Positions 19,435 through 28,611 of a DNA stretch of 56,712 bases are shown piece by piece. The DNA comes from an uncultured Bacilli bacterium (GTDB lineage: Bacteria; Bacillota_I; Bacilli_A; RF39; UBA660): NCBI GenBank assembly GCA_944371325.1, contig CALVXO010000009.1, positions 1 through 56,712 on the forward strand. The letters run 5' to 3'. How positions within the stretch are numbered: position 1 is the stretch's first letter; each line of letters begins with the position of its first letter. The notes beneath the pieces were generated by a model. It was not told where the DNA came from and did no database searches. It was given only the letters and a program-made list of their open reading frames with translations. Made by a program: the position numbers and the translations under genes.

Positions 19435-20547
19435 TTATATGAATTTAACAATTTCATTAAATTTTTCTTTATAATCAAATCCAGATTTTAAAATATAACT
19501 ATTGGTTTCTCTGAAGATAAGATCTAGTTGTTTTTTTCTTTCGCCTTCATTAATATTATCATAATCCAGTAATTCTTTGAAGAGTAATACAGTAGGTGCA
19601 AGACTAAGTTCAAGAAATGAATTAACATTTTCTAATGGTGAGCATTTTTTCATTGTAAATTCTTGGCCTTTTTCAATAGAAACTTTTAGAGAAGTAGTTA
19701 TATGATTAAAATTTAATATTTTATTTTTTCCTATTAATTCAAAGTCGATAGAAACTTGTTCTTTTTTTCCAAAATCAAATAATTCATTTGAATTTTTATT
19801 TTTCATTTTAATAAAATTATCAACAATTATATTCTTTTCTTTAAAATAATTGATAAAATTTAAATATGTTCCGACACGTATATTAAAATAATTTCTAATG
19901 TTATATGGTAAAATTTCACCTTTATTTGTTATATATGTAGTCTCTTCTGTGATAATATCCCATCCATTTGCTGCAAATAATATTGCAAAAGTCGTTTTAC
20001 CACCTAAACTTGAATTATTTATTAATACATTATTATTATTTTTGTTTACTAATCCGCCATGCACAGCAAATAATTCTCCATATAGGAGATAAGGCGTTAA
20101 AATTAATATATTAATCATTGTTATTACTTTTTTATTTTCTTTTATAATCATATAACATTTTTTTTCTTTTTTATCAAATATGTATATAAAATAGTCATAG
20201 CATTTCATTATATAATAATTATTATCTTTACTACATTTAGCAAGTGATGTAGTAATTGTAGCTTCGTTAAATTTTTTAATTCCATCTGATTCTTGTAAAT
20301 CATTATTATTCAATATTTCTAAGGATTTTGTAAAAATATAGTCATTTTTAATTATATATGCTTCTATAGTATTATTATCATTATTACTTTTAAATAACAA
20401 ATTAAATGCATTTGAAAACTTTCTCAATTCGTTAATATATAAATTTGTGTTTGAATATACTATTGTATTCAATTTTTTATTTTTAAATACTATTTTTTCA
20501 TTTTTGCGATACATTCCTTTTTTTATTAATTCTATTAAATTATTCAT
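19435..20547 (-). CDS. HprK-related P-loop kinase-like protein
   Basis: 370 residues, ATG start with AAAGGAATGA. The first ~150 residues show no known domain. Around residue 155 begins an HPr-kinase-like core: LYGELFAVHGGLVNKNN, then the Walker A loop INNSSLGGKTTFAILFAANG and ITEETTYI. The same arrangement occurs in HprK-like kinases that phosphorylate peptides in ribosomal-peptide clusters. The next gene (24 bases away) is a nucleotidyltransferase of the kind often paired with such kinases. No precursor peptide was found nearby. Substrate unknown; a carbon-catabolite HprK is unlikely because the typical HprK signature and N-terminal domain are absent. Confidence 0.7.
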   Translation of the reverse strand: MNNLIELIKKGMYRKNEKIVFKNKKLNTIVYSNTNLYINELRKFSNAFNLLFKSNNDNNTIEAYIIKNDYIFTKSLEILNNNDLQESDGIKKFNEATITTSLAKCSKDNNYYIMKCYDYFIYIFDKKEKKCYMIIKENKKVITMINILILTPYLLYGELFAVHGGLVNKNNNNVLINNSSLGGKTTFAILFAANGWDIITEETTYITNKGEILPYNIRNYFNIRVGTYLNFINYFKEKNIIVDNFIKMKNKNSNELFDFGKKEQVSIDFELIGKNKILNFNHITTSLKVSIEKGQEFTMKKCSPLENVNSFLELSLAPTVLLFKELLDYDNINEGERKKQLDLIFRETNSYILKSGFDYKEKFNEIVKFI

Positions 20548-20571
20548 TTAGAATCATTCCTTTCAATTATA

Positions 20572-21666
20572 TTATTTATAGACATCAATTACTTCATATT
20601 TAAATATTCTTTCTTTTAAATCTAGTTTAGAATATAAACTTACATTTTCATTATATTGATCAAAAACACTATTTAATATTTTGTCGCTACATAAATTTTT
20701 TTCTAAAATATTTATTAATTTAATAATACTATCAAAATTAAAATCATCAAATATTGAAGTTAAATATTTAAATGCAAAATAGATATATTTTTCTGCATGT
20801 AATTCATTAATTTTTAACTTAAGAGTTTCAAAATTTATTTCTTCAAAATAGTAATTAACAAAATAATAAATATCAATTAATTTGTATAAGTCAAATACTT
20901 TTCTTTTTTTAACAATATCGATAAGTGCCATATCTTTATAGAGATGAATACACAATTCTATTAAATTGTCATATATGTTTGCAGAATAAATTTGTGCATC
21001 ATTTAAATTTATTTTTTTTCTATTATTTAGTATATTAGAGATTAATACTTGATTATATTCAGGATTCCAATCTAATGAAAAATTAAGATCAACATCAATA
21101 GTTTTAATAGCAATATTATCACTTTTTTTAATAAAAGGATAAGTTTCACCTCTTAAAATTATACTTTGATTTTTTTCTTCTTCACTGCATGTTTTTATAA
21201 TATTTTTTTTGTAATCATATTTACCTTGAACAAATCCTAATTTTTCTAATAAATTTGTTGCTTCATTTATGGAATCTTTTTTTATTAATATATCAATATC
21301 ATTACTTGCTCTAGCACCAGGTTTAAATACGGTTTGATTTAGGATAGTACCCTTAAGAAAAATATATTTGATATTATTTGAATTAAATTGATTAGCTATT
21401 TTTTTAATTTCATTAAGTTGTATTTCATTTCTAACTTTTTGTGCTTGGTTTGTCATATATGTTGAAAAAAATACAGGGTAGTCTAATAGTCTAATATTAA
21501 TCATATTCATTTTTTCATAAAACAGTCCAGCAACTCTATGATAAGATATAAAACCCAAAATTTTCATCCAGTTTATTTTGTTGTTTTTTATTATGTCTTC
21601 AATTTTTTTATTATCAGTTTTATATTTTAATATTTCAATGATTAAATTTTTTTCGATATTATTCAT
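20572..21666 (-). CDS. NTP_transf_5-like nucleotidyltransferase
   Basis: About 364 residues from ATG 21666, chosen because GGAAGTGGAAG precedes it; an in-frame ATG at 21684 has a poorer site. The nucleotidyltransferase core lies at ~105-215: IKYIFLKGTIL, then GARASNDIDILIK with the metal-binding D-x-D, and TIDVDLNFSL as the third acidic strand. The C-terminal ~130 residues are helical. This matches the uncharacterised nucleotidyltransferase family (PF14907) found in peptide and capsule clusters. It is co-transcribed with the HprK-like gene from the promoter at 21713-21741. It would transfer a nucleotidyl group to an unknown acceptor. Confidence 0.75.
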   Translation of the reverse strand: MNNIEKNLIIEILKYKTDNKKIEDIIKNNKINWMKILGFISYHRVAGLFYEKMNMINIRLLDYPVFFSTYMTNQAQKVRNEIQLNEIKKIANQFNSNNIKYIFLKGTILNQTVFKPGARASNDIDILIKKDSINEATNLLEKLGFVQGKYDYKKNIIKTCSEEEKNQSIILRGETYPFIKKSDNIAIKTIDVDLNFSLDWNPEYNQVLISNILNNRKKINLNDAQIYSANIYDNLIELCIHLYKDMALIDIVKKRKVFDLYKLIDIYYFVNYYFEEINFETLKLKINELHAEKYIYFAFKYLTSIFDDFNFDSIIKLINILEKNLCSDKILNSVFDQYNENVSLYSKLDLKERIFKYEVIDVYK

Positions 21667-21712
21667 ATATACTTCCACTTCCATTCTTTATAAAAGAAAA
21701 ATTCTTTGAATT

Positions 21713-21741
21713 AGTATAACATTTTTTTAAATCATTAACAA
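21713..21741 (-). promoter_or_regulatory. Promoter of the nucleotidyltransferase-kinase unit
   Basis: On the minus strand TTGTTA (21741-21736), a 17-bp spacer and TATACT (21718-21713) precede the nucleotidyltransferase start by about 47 bases. The rest of the 240-bp divergent region to the aldo/keto reductase is plain AT-rich DNA. Confidence 0.55.
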
Positions 21742-21906
21742 TTATTTATCTGTAAAAAGTAGTATAAAATGGTATTTATATAAAAATATTAAAAATATAA
21801 TATTAAAGATAATTAATAAAACAAAAATTATTTTAGTTTGAAAAAAAAGTGGAAAAATAAATTAAAAAGGTGTAAAATATATTTAATTAATTGGTGAGGT
21901 GATAAT

Positions 21907-22785
21907 ACGGAAAATATAGATATCACAAAAATCGGTCTTGGAACATGGCTCATGGGAGGAGATGTCAAAGCCAACAATGGATATGATGACCAAGAAAATA
22001 TTGATGCAATAGTTTATGCTTTAGAGAATGGAATTAATCATATTGATACATCGGAAAGTTATTCTGGAGGTAAGTGTGAGAAATTAATAGGGAAAGCTAT
22101 TAAGCGATTTGATAGACATCAAATATTTATTGCTACTAAAGTTAGAGAATGGAATTTAACTTACGATAAAATTATTTTTGCTTGTAATGAGTCGTTAAAA
22201 AGACTTCAAACTGACTATATTGATCTTTATTATATTCATAAACAAAATGATAAATCGGATATTAAAGAAATATGTAAAGCTTTAAACTATTTATTAGAAC
22301 AAGGTTTAATTAAAGATGTTGGTTTGTCAAATGTAAAAGTAAATACAATAAAAAAATATAACAAATATTTAAATAAAAAAATTTATGCTGTTCAAAATCA
22401 GTATAATTTGATATGTAGAGAGTCACAAAAAAAGGGTGTAATCGATTATTGTAAAAAGAATAAAATAAAATTTATATGTTGGAGACCAATTTTATTATCT
22501 TATCCTGGAGTAAAAAATCCTAAATATGAAACAGGGACATATCCTTTACTTGATTATATGGCAAAAAAATATAATGTTACAAATGTTCAAATAGTAGCTA
22601 AATGGCTTCTTCAACAAGAAAATGTATATATTATTTTTAAAAGCAATAATTGTGAGCATATAAAAGAAATATTAGATACTGATAAATTTTTAATTTCGGA
22701 TGATGATTGGAAAAAACTTGATAAAGAATTTCCAATACAATTTGATGTGGGGTGTTCAAGTAATGAATTTTATGAATTATCCTAA
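21907..22785 (+). CDS. Aldo/keto reductase, apparent ACG start
   Basis: 292 residues if started at ACG 21907. The conserved N-terminus of the (beta/alpha)8 fold (DITKIGLGTWLMGG) is encoded upstream of the first ATG (21952), so ATG 21952 cannot be the native start. GGTGAGGTGA at 21893-21902 is correctly spaced for codon 21907, which reads ACG, and an in-frame TGA lies just upstream. Either ACG initiates poorly or an ATG was lost by one T-to-C change. The catalytic tetrad is present: Asp (HIDTSESY), Tyr (SESYSGG), Lys (IATKVREW) and His (YYIHKQND). It would reduce a carbonyl or sugar-like substrate with NAD(P)H. It overlaps the next gene and is part of the TrpD-like operon. Confidence 0.8.
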   Translation, partial: TENIDITKIGLGTWLMGGDVKANNGYDDQENIDAIVYALENGINHIDTSESYSGGKCEKLIGKAIKRFDRHQIFIATKVREWNLTYDKIIFACNESLKRLQTDYIDLYYIHKQNDKSDIKEICKALNYLLEQGLIKDVGLSNVKVNTIKKYNKYLNKKIYAVQNQYNLICRESQKKGVIDYCKKNKIKFICWRPILLSYPGVKNPKYETGTYPLLDYMAKKYNVTNVQIVAKWLLQQENVYIIFKSNNCEHIKEILDTDKFLISDDDWKKLDKEFPIQFDVGCSSNEFYELS

Positions 22786-23443
22786 TTGTATATTATTTGA
22801 TTTAGATGGAGTGATTTTAGATACTGAATCCATTTATATGAATTTAATGCTAAATTTTAATAAAAGATATAATTTAAAAATTTCAGAAGAGTATTATATT
22901 TCTAATTATTTAGGAAAAACGCGGCAACAAATTAATCAAATTTTGTTAGAAAATTATTTAGATGAAGAAATAATAAAAAAGTATTGGATTGAATTATTGA
23001 ATTATAGAGATTAATATTTACGTAAAAGTGACATCAAGGTAAAAGCTGGATTTAATGAATTGTTAAAATATTTAAAAGATAATTCTTTTGTTGTTGGAAT
23101 TGTTTCATCAAATTCATTGGAATTTATTAAAAAATTGTTAAAAAAAACAAAAATAGATATAAATCAATTTGATGTAGTCATAACTAGAGAAGATGTGAGC
23201 ATGACAAAACCATATCCTGATTTATATTTAAAGGCACTTTCAAAATTGAATATAAAAAACAAAAAAAATGTAATTGCTATAGAGGATAGTAATGTAGGAA
23301 TTATCTCTGCTTTTACAGCAGGAATTAAAGTAATTAATGTGCGTGATATTGATGTTATATCTGATAATAATAAAGATAAATGTATAAATATAGTTAATTC
23401 TTTACTTGAAATAATAAATATATTAGAAGAAAAGAGGTTTTAA
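22763..23443 (+). pseudogene. Beta-phosphoglucomutase-like HAD phosphatase broken by one stop codon
   Basis: The frame begins MNFMNYPNCILFDLDGVILD (motif I DLDGV), runs to an in-frame TAA at 23012-23014, then continues in the same frame as YLRKSDIKVKAGFNELL, GIVSSNS (motif II), TKPYPDLYLKAL (motif III Lys) and VIAIEDSNVGIISA (motif IV). All HAD I motifs are present on either side of the stop, so this is one gene with a single nonsense codon. It overlaps the reductase end by 23 bases and its stop is 1 base before the TrpD-like start. Natural pseudogenisation or a base-call error are the main readings. Confidence 0.85.
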
Positions 23444-23444
23444 A

Positions 23445-24584
23445 ATGGATATTATAAAATCACAAAAAATAAAAGAACCATATGAATCTTTATATAAATT
23501 AAATATAGGGAATTCATTGGATGAGTATGAAACTGAAGAAGCAATGACTTTGATATTAAAAGAAAAAGATACTTCTAAAAGAATTAGTTTATTAACAATG
23601 CTTTTAAATGGTATTATGATAAAAGGACCAACTGTTAATGAAATAACAGGATTAATAAATGCATCTTTAGGTATGGATAATTTACTGAATAAACCAAAGC
23701 CAAAAATTTCACTTCCAAATAATGAAATTTTAGTAGGAGTGGCCTCAAGTGGAAAAAAGGGGATAAAAACAATCAATATTACAAGTACGTCTTGTTTTGT
23801 TGCTGCTTCTTGTGGTGCAAATATAGCTAAAGCTTGTTCGCATTCTACATCTTCAAAGACAGGTTCGTCTGATTTTTTAGACATTTGTGGAATTGATATA
23901 AATATTCCATTAGAAAAAAAAGTTGAAATTTTAAAAAAATATCATATATCTTTTTTTTCAATTGAGAATACAACCCCTAAATTTGCTGAAGTGTATGGTG
24001 GAGTGTTTTATGCTCCACATGCAATGAGTTTTGCCTTAGCTGGATTAAGTTTTCCTATTGAAATTGATTCACTCGCATATGGATTATCTCATCCAAATGT
24101 AAAATTATCTGCAGAAGTGTTGAAAAAATTTAATATAAAAAATGCTTTAGTTTATTCAAGTACATATGATGGAATTCATTATTTAGATGAGTTATTACCT
24201 ATAGGTTGTGTTAATTTAACAAGAATAAAAGATTCACATGTTGAAAAAACTATTTCAGCTGATATTCAAGAAGCATTAAACCTTGAATCTAGTTTTAATA
24301 TTTCAAAAATAAAAGAAAGAAATGACAAAATAAACAATGTTTTATCATCATTAAAAATATTAAAGGGCGAAGGTAATGAAAGTCAAAGAGACGCAATTTG
24401 TATTAATGCATCAATATTTTTATTATTAGCTGGAAAAGTTAACTCAATGGAAGAAGGTTATAATACAGCAAAGCAAGTTTTAAATTCTGGAAAAGTATGG
24501 AATGATTTTTTAGCTGTTATTAACTTATACAATGGAAATAGCAAAAAAATAACTGAACTTGTTAATAATTATAATGATATTTAA
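23445..24584 (+). CDS. TrpD-like (anthranilate phosphoribosyltransferase family) protein
   Basis: 379 residues, ATG start. N-terminal helical domain: ETEEAMTLILKEKD and LLTMLLNGIMIKGPTVNE match the TrpD dimer domain. The phosphoribosyltransferase core follows, but key loops differ: the GTGGDG of TrpD reads GVASSGKKG, and the HGNRxxSSxxGSAD motif reads CSHSTSSKTGSSDFLDICGI. The distal STYDGIHYLDEL and NESQRDAICINASIFLLLAG match VHGxDGLDE and RDAVxLNAA. It is therefore a paralogue with probably a different acceptor than anthranilate. Context: TrpRS-like protein, TrpRS, reductase and HAD phosphatases. A ribosylation step followed by dephosphorylation is a reasonable but untested idea. Confidence 0.8.
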   Translation: MDIIKSQKIKEPYESLYKLNIGNSLDEYETEEAMTLILKEKDTSKRISLLTMLLNGIMIKGPTVNEITGLINASLGMDNLLNKPKPKISLPNNEILVGVASSGKKGIKTINITSTSCFVAASCGANIAKACSHSTSSKTGSSDFLDICGIDINIPLEKKVEILKKYHISFFSIENTTPKFAEVYGGVFYAPHAMSFALAGLSFPIEIDSLAYGLSHPNVKLSAEVLKKFNIKNALVYSSTYDGIHYLDELLPIGCVNLTRIKDSHVEKTISADIQEALNLESSFNISKIKERNDKINNVLSSLKILKGEGNESQRDAICINASIFLLLAGKVNSMEEGYNTAKQVLNSGKVWNDFLAVINLYNGNSKKITELVNNYNDI

Positions 24585-24679
24585 TTTATTTTGATAATTA
24601 GCAATTTATTTTGTTTGTTTTAATTGTAAAAATCTTTATAGAAAATTATAACTACTTAATAATTATAAAGGACAATATA

Positions 24680-24911
24680 ATGAATACAGTAATATATTTA
24701 ATTAAACATTCAGAATCATTAAAAGATATTAATAATGATAATATACAAGTACAAAATGAAAAAATTTGTTGATATTGATAATCAAGGTAATTGTACATTT
24801 GAAGGAAATTGTTTTTTTAATTGTATGGGTAATTGGAATTATTGTGAAATATTTAAACTAGAGTTTACAAAAAATAAATTGATTAAGATAGAAAATATAA
24901 AGGAGAATTAA
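24680..24911 (+). pseudogene. Histidine phosphatase remnant with internal deletion
   Basis: ATG 24680 opens MNTVIYLIKHSESLKDINND, which matches the start of histidine phosphatases (RHG-type; Arg is Lys here), and stops at 24772. A second segment ending NWNYCEIFKLEFTKNKLIKI, then a Glu-Asn tail and TAA 24909-24911, looks like the C-terminal strand of the same family. The middle (~100 residues) is missing. The remnant fills most of the 328-bp gap between the TrpD-like gene and the next gene. Confidence 0.5.
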
Positions 24912-24912
24912 G

Positions 24913-25458
24913 ATGAATAAATATATAAAAGTGATGTTTGGTAATAAAGGTGCTGATTATGAATATAAAATAGATGAAGTAAATGTTACAAATGTTTGGA
25001 ATCCTGAAGCTAAAAGTGGAAAAGAATTTGGTGGGTTTAATTTTACAACACCAGAAAAATTATTAAGATGGTTGCATAGAGGAGATACAATTTATGATGT
25101 TATAATACCTGATGATGCTATAGTTATTGATGTAAAAGATTCCGCAACTCCTCACGGCGTATTTAGAAGTGATAAAATAATTTTAACTAATCCTAGAAAA
25201 GTAACAGATGATATAGCATTAGAGTTTTATAAAATTTCAACGATACCAGAAGAAGCTTATCCTAATGCTTTAGGTGGTGTTGCAGTTATGAATTATTTTA
25301 AAACAGCTAAAACAATATTAGAAGATAAAGTAAATAAAGATAATATAGATTTTTATTTATCTGAATGGAATGATTTTACTAGTAAACATAATAGAAAAAA
25401 TTGTAATGATACTGTAATTTATATTGATAAAGAATTAAATCGTATTTCTAAAGGTTAA
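24913..25458 (+). CDS. Hypothetical protein
   Basis: 181 residues, ATG start with AAAGGAGA at about 24899-24906. Soluble and mixed alpha/beta. A distinctive N-terminal half (VWNPEAKSGKEFGGFNFTTP, then LLRWLHRGDTIYDVIIPDDA) is followed by KIILTNPRKVTDDIALEFYK and a helical tail. I do not recognise the family. The Trp-Gly-Phe and RGDT segments suggest a small-molecule or nucleotide pocket, but that is only an impression. It lies alone between a decayed gene and a Fic gene. Confidence 0.7.
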   Translation: MNKYIKVMFGNKGADYEYKIDEVNVTNVWNPEAKSGKEFGGFNFTTPEKLLRWLHRGDTIYDVIIPDDAIVIDVKDSATPHGVFRSDKIILTNPRKVTDDIALEFYKISTIPEEAYPNALGGVAVMNYFKTAKTILEDKVNKDNIDFYLSEWNDFTSKHNRKNCNDTVIYIDKELNRISKG

Positions 25459-25590
25459 AATGTATTTTTAAATTTCATAAAATACTAGAATATATATAAA
25501 TGTTAAATTTTAATGTGATAGATTTGTTAAGTAAACAATTATTGTAAATTATATGATATACTATTAATAAATATTAAACGAGGTGAAAAG

Positions 25591-26250
25591 ATGAAAGATA
25601 AATATCATTTAACACAAGAACAAAATTTATTTTTGGCAAAAAAAGTTTTAGTTTCTAATATATATAATAGTGCAAGATTAGAAGGTATTAATACTACTTA
25701 TCCTGATACTAAAACAATATTAGAAGGAGTTAATGTTCCAAGTTTAAAACTTGATGAAATAAATTGTATATTAAATTTAAGAGATGCTTGGAATTACGTA
25801 TTAACTAATATTGATGGTGAAATTAATTTAGATTTTATTTGTAAAGTAAATTCATATGTTTCACGAAACGAATCTTTGGAATGGGGAGTCTTAAGAAATG
25901 GTCGCGTTGGTATTAATGGTGTAGACTATATACCTGATATTCCAGCTGAAGAAGATATAAAAAATAATATAAGAAATATTTTAAAAGAAAAAAATGTTAC
26001 AGAAAAAGCAATTGATTTAATGCTTTATTTAATGCGTAGCCAAATATTTTGGGATGGTAATAAAAGAACCAGCATGATAGTAGCTAATAAAATTTTGATT
26101 GAAAGTGGTTGTGGTATTATAACTGTAAAGGAAGAAAACATTAATGAATTTAATATTTTATTAACAGAGTATTATAATACTAATATTAAAGATAAATTAG
26201 TAAAATTTTTATATGAAAATTGTATTTTTGGACTAGAAATAAATAGTTAA
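25591..26250 (+). CDS. Fic-domain protein with Gln in place of catalytic His
   Basis: 219 residues, ATG start with GAGGTG. The Fic core motif HPFxDGNKR is recognisable as SQIFWDGNKRTSM: His-Pro is replaced by Gln-Ile, while the Asp-Gly-Asn-Lys-Arg nucleotide-binding part is intact. Near the N-terminus NSARLEGIN matches the inhibitory-helix motif (S/T)xxxE(G/N) of class II Fic proteins. Active Fic enzymes AMPylate protein hydroxyls using the His as base, so this protein may be inactive, use another chemistry or act as a binder. Stand-alone, with its own terminator. Confidence 0.85.
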   Translation: MKDKYHLTQEQNLFLAKKVLVSNIYNSARLEGINTTYPDTKTILEGVNVPSLKLDEINCILNLRDAWNYVLTNIDGEINLDFICKVNSYVSRNESLEWGVLRNGRVGINGVDYIPDIPAEEDIKNNIRNILKEKNVTEKAIDLMLYLMRSQIFWDGNKRTSMIVANKILIESGCGIITVKEENINEFNILLTEYYNTNIKDKLVKFLYENCIFGLEINS

Positions 26251-26280
26251 ACTTTTACTTTTTAAGTAGAAGTTTTATTT
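26249..26280 (+). terminator. fic terminator
   Basis: AAACTTTTACTT (26249-26260) pairs with AAGTAGAAGTTT (26264-26275, one G-U), followed by TTATTT. It overlaps the fic stop codon. Confidence 0.75.
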
Positions 26281-26310
26281 GTATGTTATAATAATTAAAG
26301 GAGGTTAGTT

Positions 26311-28611
26311 ATGAATATAAAAGACAATACTTTATTAATTATACCTAATGAAATAAAAGAAGAAATGATTTTAAAAATAACTAGTGAAAACAACTTGTTA
26401 GATATTAAATATATTTCATTAGAAGAATTATATAAAAAGTTTTTTAATTATGATGTTAAAGCAATTTATTATTTAATGGATAAATATAAATTTAAATATG
26501 AAGTAGCTAAAGTATATTTAGATAATATGTTTTATGTTAAAGATGATTTTGATGATGATAAATTAAAACTATTATTAAAATTAAAAGATGAAGTAAAAGA
26601 TTATATTGTTACTAGTAGAACTGATATTTATAAAAATAGAAATATTGTTGTTTATGGTTATGAATTGAGTAAATTTGATATTAATTTATTAAAAAAATTA
26701 AGTAATAATATTGAAGTTATAAAAGAAGAAACAAAATATAAACATAGCAAAATATATCAATTTAAAACATTAGAAAAAGAAGTTGAATTTGTTTTTGATA
26801 AAATTGTTGATTTAATAAAAAATAATATAAATATAAACAATATTAAATTAATAGTTAGTAGTGATTATTATAATACTTTAAAAAGAATGAGTAGTTTTTA
26901 TAATATTCCAATTGAAATACCAAGTGATACTAAATTAAGTGATACTTTAGTTGGATCTTATTTTATTAAAAATTATAATCCAAATATAATTGATGAAATT
27001 AAGAATAAATTTAGTGATGTTGAATTAGTTAATAAATTAATTGATATTGTTAATAAATATGTAGAGTTTGGTTTTAATGAAGTAAAAGATTTAATTATTT
27101 ATGAAGTTAAAAATTGTAAGATAAAAGATCCTGAATTGAAAAATAGTATCAAGTTAATAAATTTTGATAGTTTAGTAAGTGATAATGATTACGTATTTAT
27201 TTTAGGTTTTAACTATGGTGTTATTCCAAATATTTATAAAAATGAAGATTTTTTATCTGATAAAATAAAAGAAAAAATAAGTTTATTGACATCTAAAGAA
27301 AAAAATATTTATGAAAAAAATAAAATAATTAATAAAATAAATAATATTAAAAACTTAACTATTTCTTACAAATTAAAAAATAACAATGAAGAATATACAA
27401 TATCTAATTTAAATGATGTTTTAAATTTAGAAATAATTGATAATGATATCGATAGTTTTAAATCAGATATTTATAACAAAATAAAATTAACGTCTTCTTT
27501 AGATAAATTAGTTAAATATAATATTAAAGAAAATAATTTATCTAAATTATTTAGTAATTATCAAGATATTAATTATATGAAATATGATAATAAATATACT
27601 AATATCGATAAAAATGATTTTAATAAATTTATCAATAATAAAATATTATTATCTTATTCAAGTTTAGATAATTATTTTAAGTGTGGATTTAAATATTATT
27701 TAAATAATGTTTTAAGAATATTACCTTATGAAGAAACTTATTATACTGTTTTAGGTAATTTATATCATTATGTTTTATCTAATGCTTTTTTAGATAATTT
27801 TGATTTAGATAAATGTTATAAGGAATTTTTAAGTAAACAAAAATATGAATTTAATAATATGGAAAAGTTCTTTATAAAAAAAGCGAAAGATGAGTTAATA
27901 TTTATAATAGATACAATAAAAAAACAATATAAAGATACTAATTTAAATAATGCTTTTTATGAAAAAAAAGTATTTGTTGATAAAAGTACTAATGTTAAAG
28001 TAACTTTTATGGGGGTTGTTGATAAACTTTTATATAAAGAAGAAAATGATAAAACTATTGTCTGCATTGTTGATTATAAAACAGGTAATACAGATATTAA
28101 TATTGATTATGCAAAATATGGATTAAGTTTGCAACTTCCAATTTATTTATATTTAAGTAAAAATATGGATTTAAAAAATGTTGTAGTTGCCGGTTTTTAT
28201 TTGCAAAAAATATTAAATAACGAGATTAAAAAAGATAATAAACATACTTATTTAGAATTAAAAGAAGACAATTTAAAATTAGTAGGTTATACTAATGATG
28301 ATTTAGATGTTTTAGAAAAATTAGATAAAAATTATGAGAATAGTAATTTTATAAAATCATTGAAAACAACATCTAAGGGTTTTAGTAGTTACTCTAAAAT
28401 GATTAATAATGATGAGATTAATAATTTAATTAATTTAGTAGATAGTAAAATAAATGAAGCAAGAGATGAAATATTAGATACTAAATTTATGATTAATCCT
28501 AAAAAAATCGATAATAAAAATATTGGTTGTGAGTATTGTGAATTTAGAGATGTTTGTTTTAGAAAAGAAAATGATTTTATTATATTAGAAAGTGGTGATG
28601 AAAATGCCTAA
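26311..28611 (+). CDS. addB: AddB-like subunit of the AddAB helicase-nuclease (short form)
   Basis: 766 residues (typical AddB ~1150). ATG start with AAAGGAGG; a TATAAT at 26287-26292 may be its -10. The C-terminal PD-(D/E)XK nuclease is clear: SYSSLDNYFKCGFKYYL, later CIVDYKTGNTD (catalytic D..YK). The iron-sulfur cysteines are present: Cys in YFKCGF plus IGCEYCEFRDVCF at the C-terminus. The N-terminal helicase-like region is shortened and I see no Walker A motif. It works with AddA (next gene, overlapping) to process double-strand breaks for RecA loading. Confidence 0.85.
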   Translation: MNIKDNTLLIIPNEIKEEMILKITSENNLLDIKYISLEELYKKFFNYDVKAIYYLMDKYKFKYEVAKVYLDNMFYVKDDFDDDKLKLLLKLKDEVKDYIVTSRTDIYKNRNIVVYGYELSKFDINLLKKLSNNIEVIKEETKYKHSKIYQFKTLEKEVEFVFDKIVDLIKNNININNIKLIVSSDYYNTLKRMSSFYNIPIEIPSDTKLSDTLVGSYFIKNYNPNIIDEIKNKFSDVELVNKLIDIVNKYVEFGFNEVKDLIIYEVKNCKIKDPELKNSIKLINFDSLVSDNDYVFILGFNYGVIPNIYKNEDFLSDKIKEKISLLTSKEKNIYEKNKIINKINNIKNLTISYKLKNNNEEYTISNLNDVLNLEIIDNDIDSFKSDIYNKIKLTSSLDKLVKYNIKENNLSKLFSNYQDINYMKYDNKYTNIDKNDFNKFINNKILLSYSSLDNYFKCGFKYYLNNVLRILPYEETYYTVLGNLYHYVLSNAFLDNFDLDKCYKEFLSKQKYEFNNMEKFFIKKAKDELIFIIDTIKKQYKDTNLNNAFYEKKVFVDKSTNVKVTFMGVVDKLLYKEENDKTIVCIVDYKTGNTDINIDYAKYGLSLQLPIYLYLSKNMDLKNVVVAGFYLQKILNNEIKKDNKHTYLELKEDNLKLVGYTNDDLDVLEKLDKNYENSNFIKSLKTTSKGFSSYSKMINNDEINNLINLVDSKINEARDEILDTKFMINPKKIDNKNIGCEYCEFRDVCFRKENDFIILESGDENA

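Noticed and set aside
23012..23014. In-frame TAA in the HAD gene as recoding or an alternative code
   Set aside because: TAA is used as the normal stop throughout the window, and no readthrough context or selenocysteine-type signal (which would use TGA) is present; a nonsense mutation or sequencing error is simpler.
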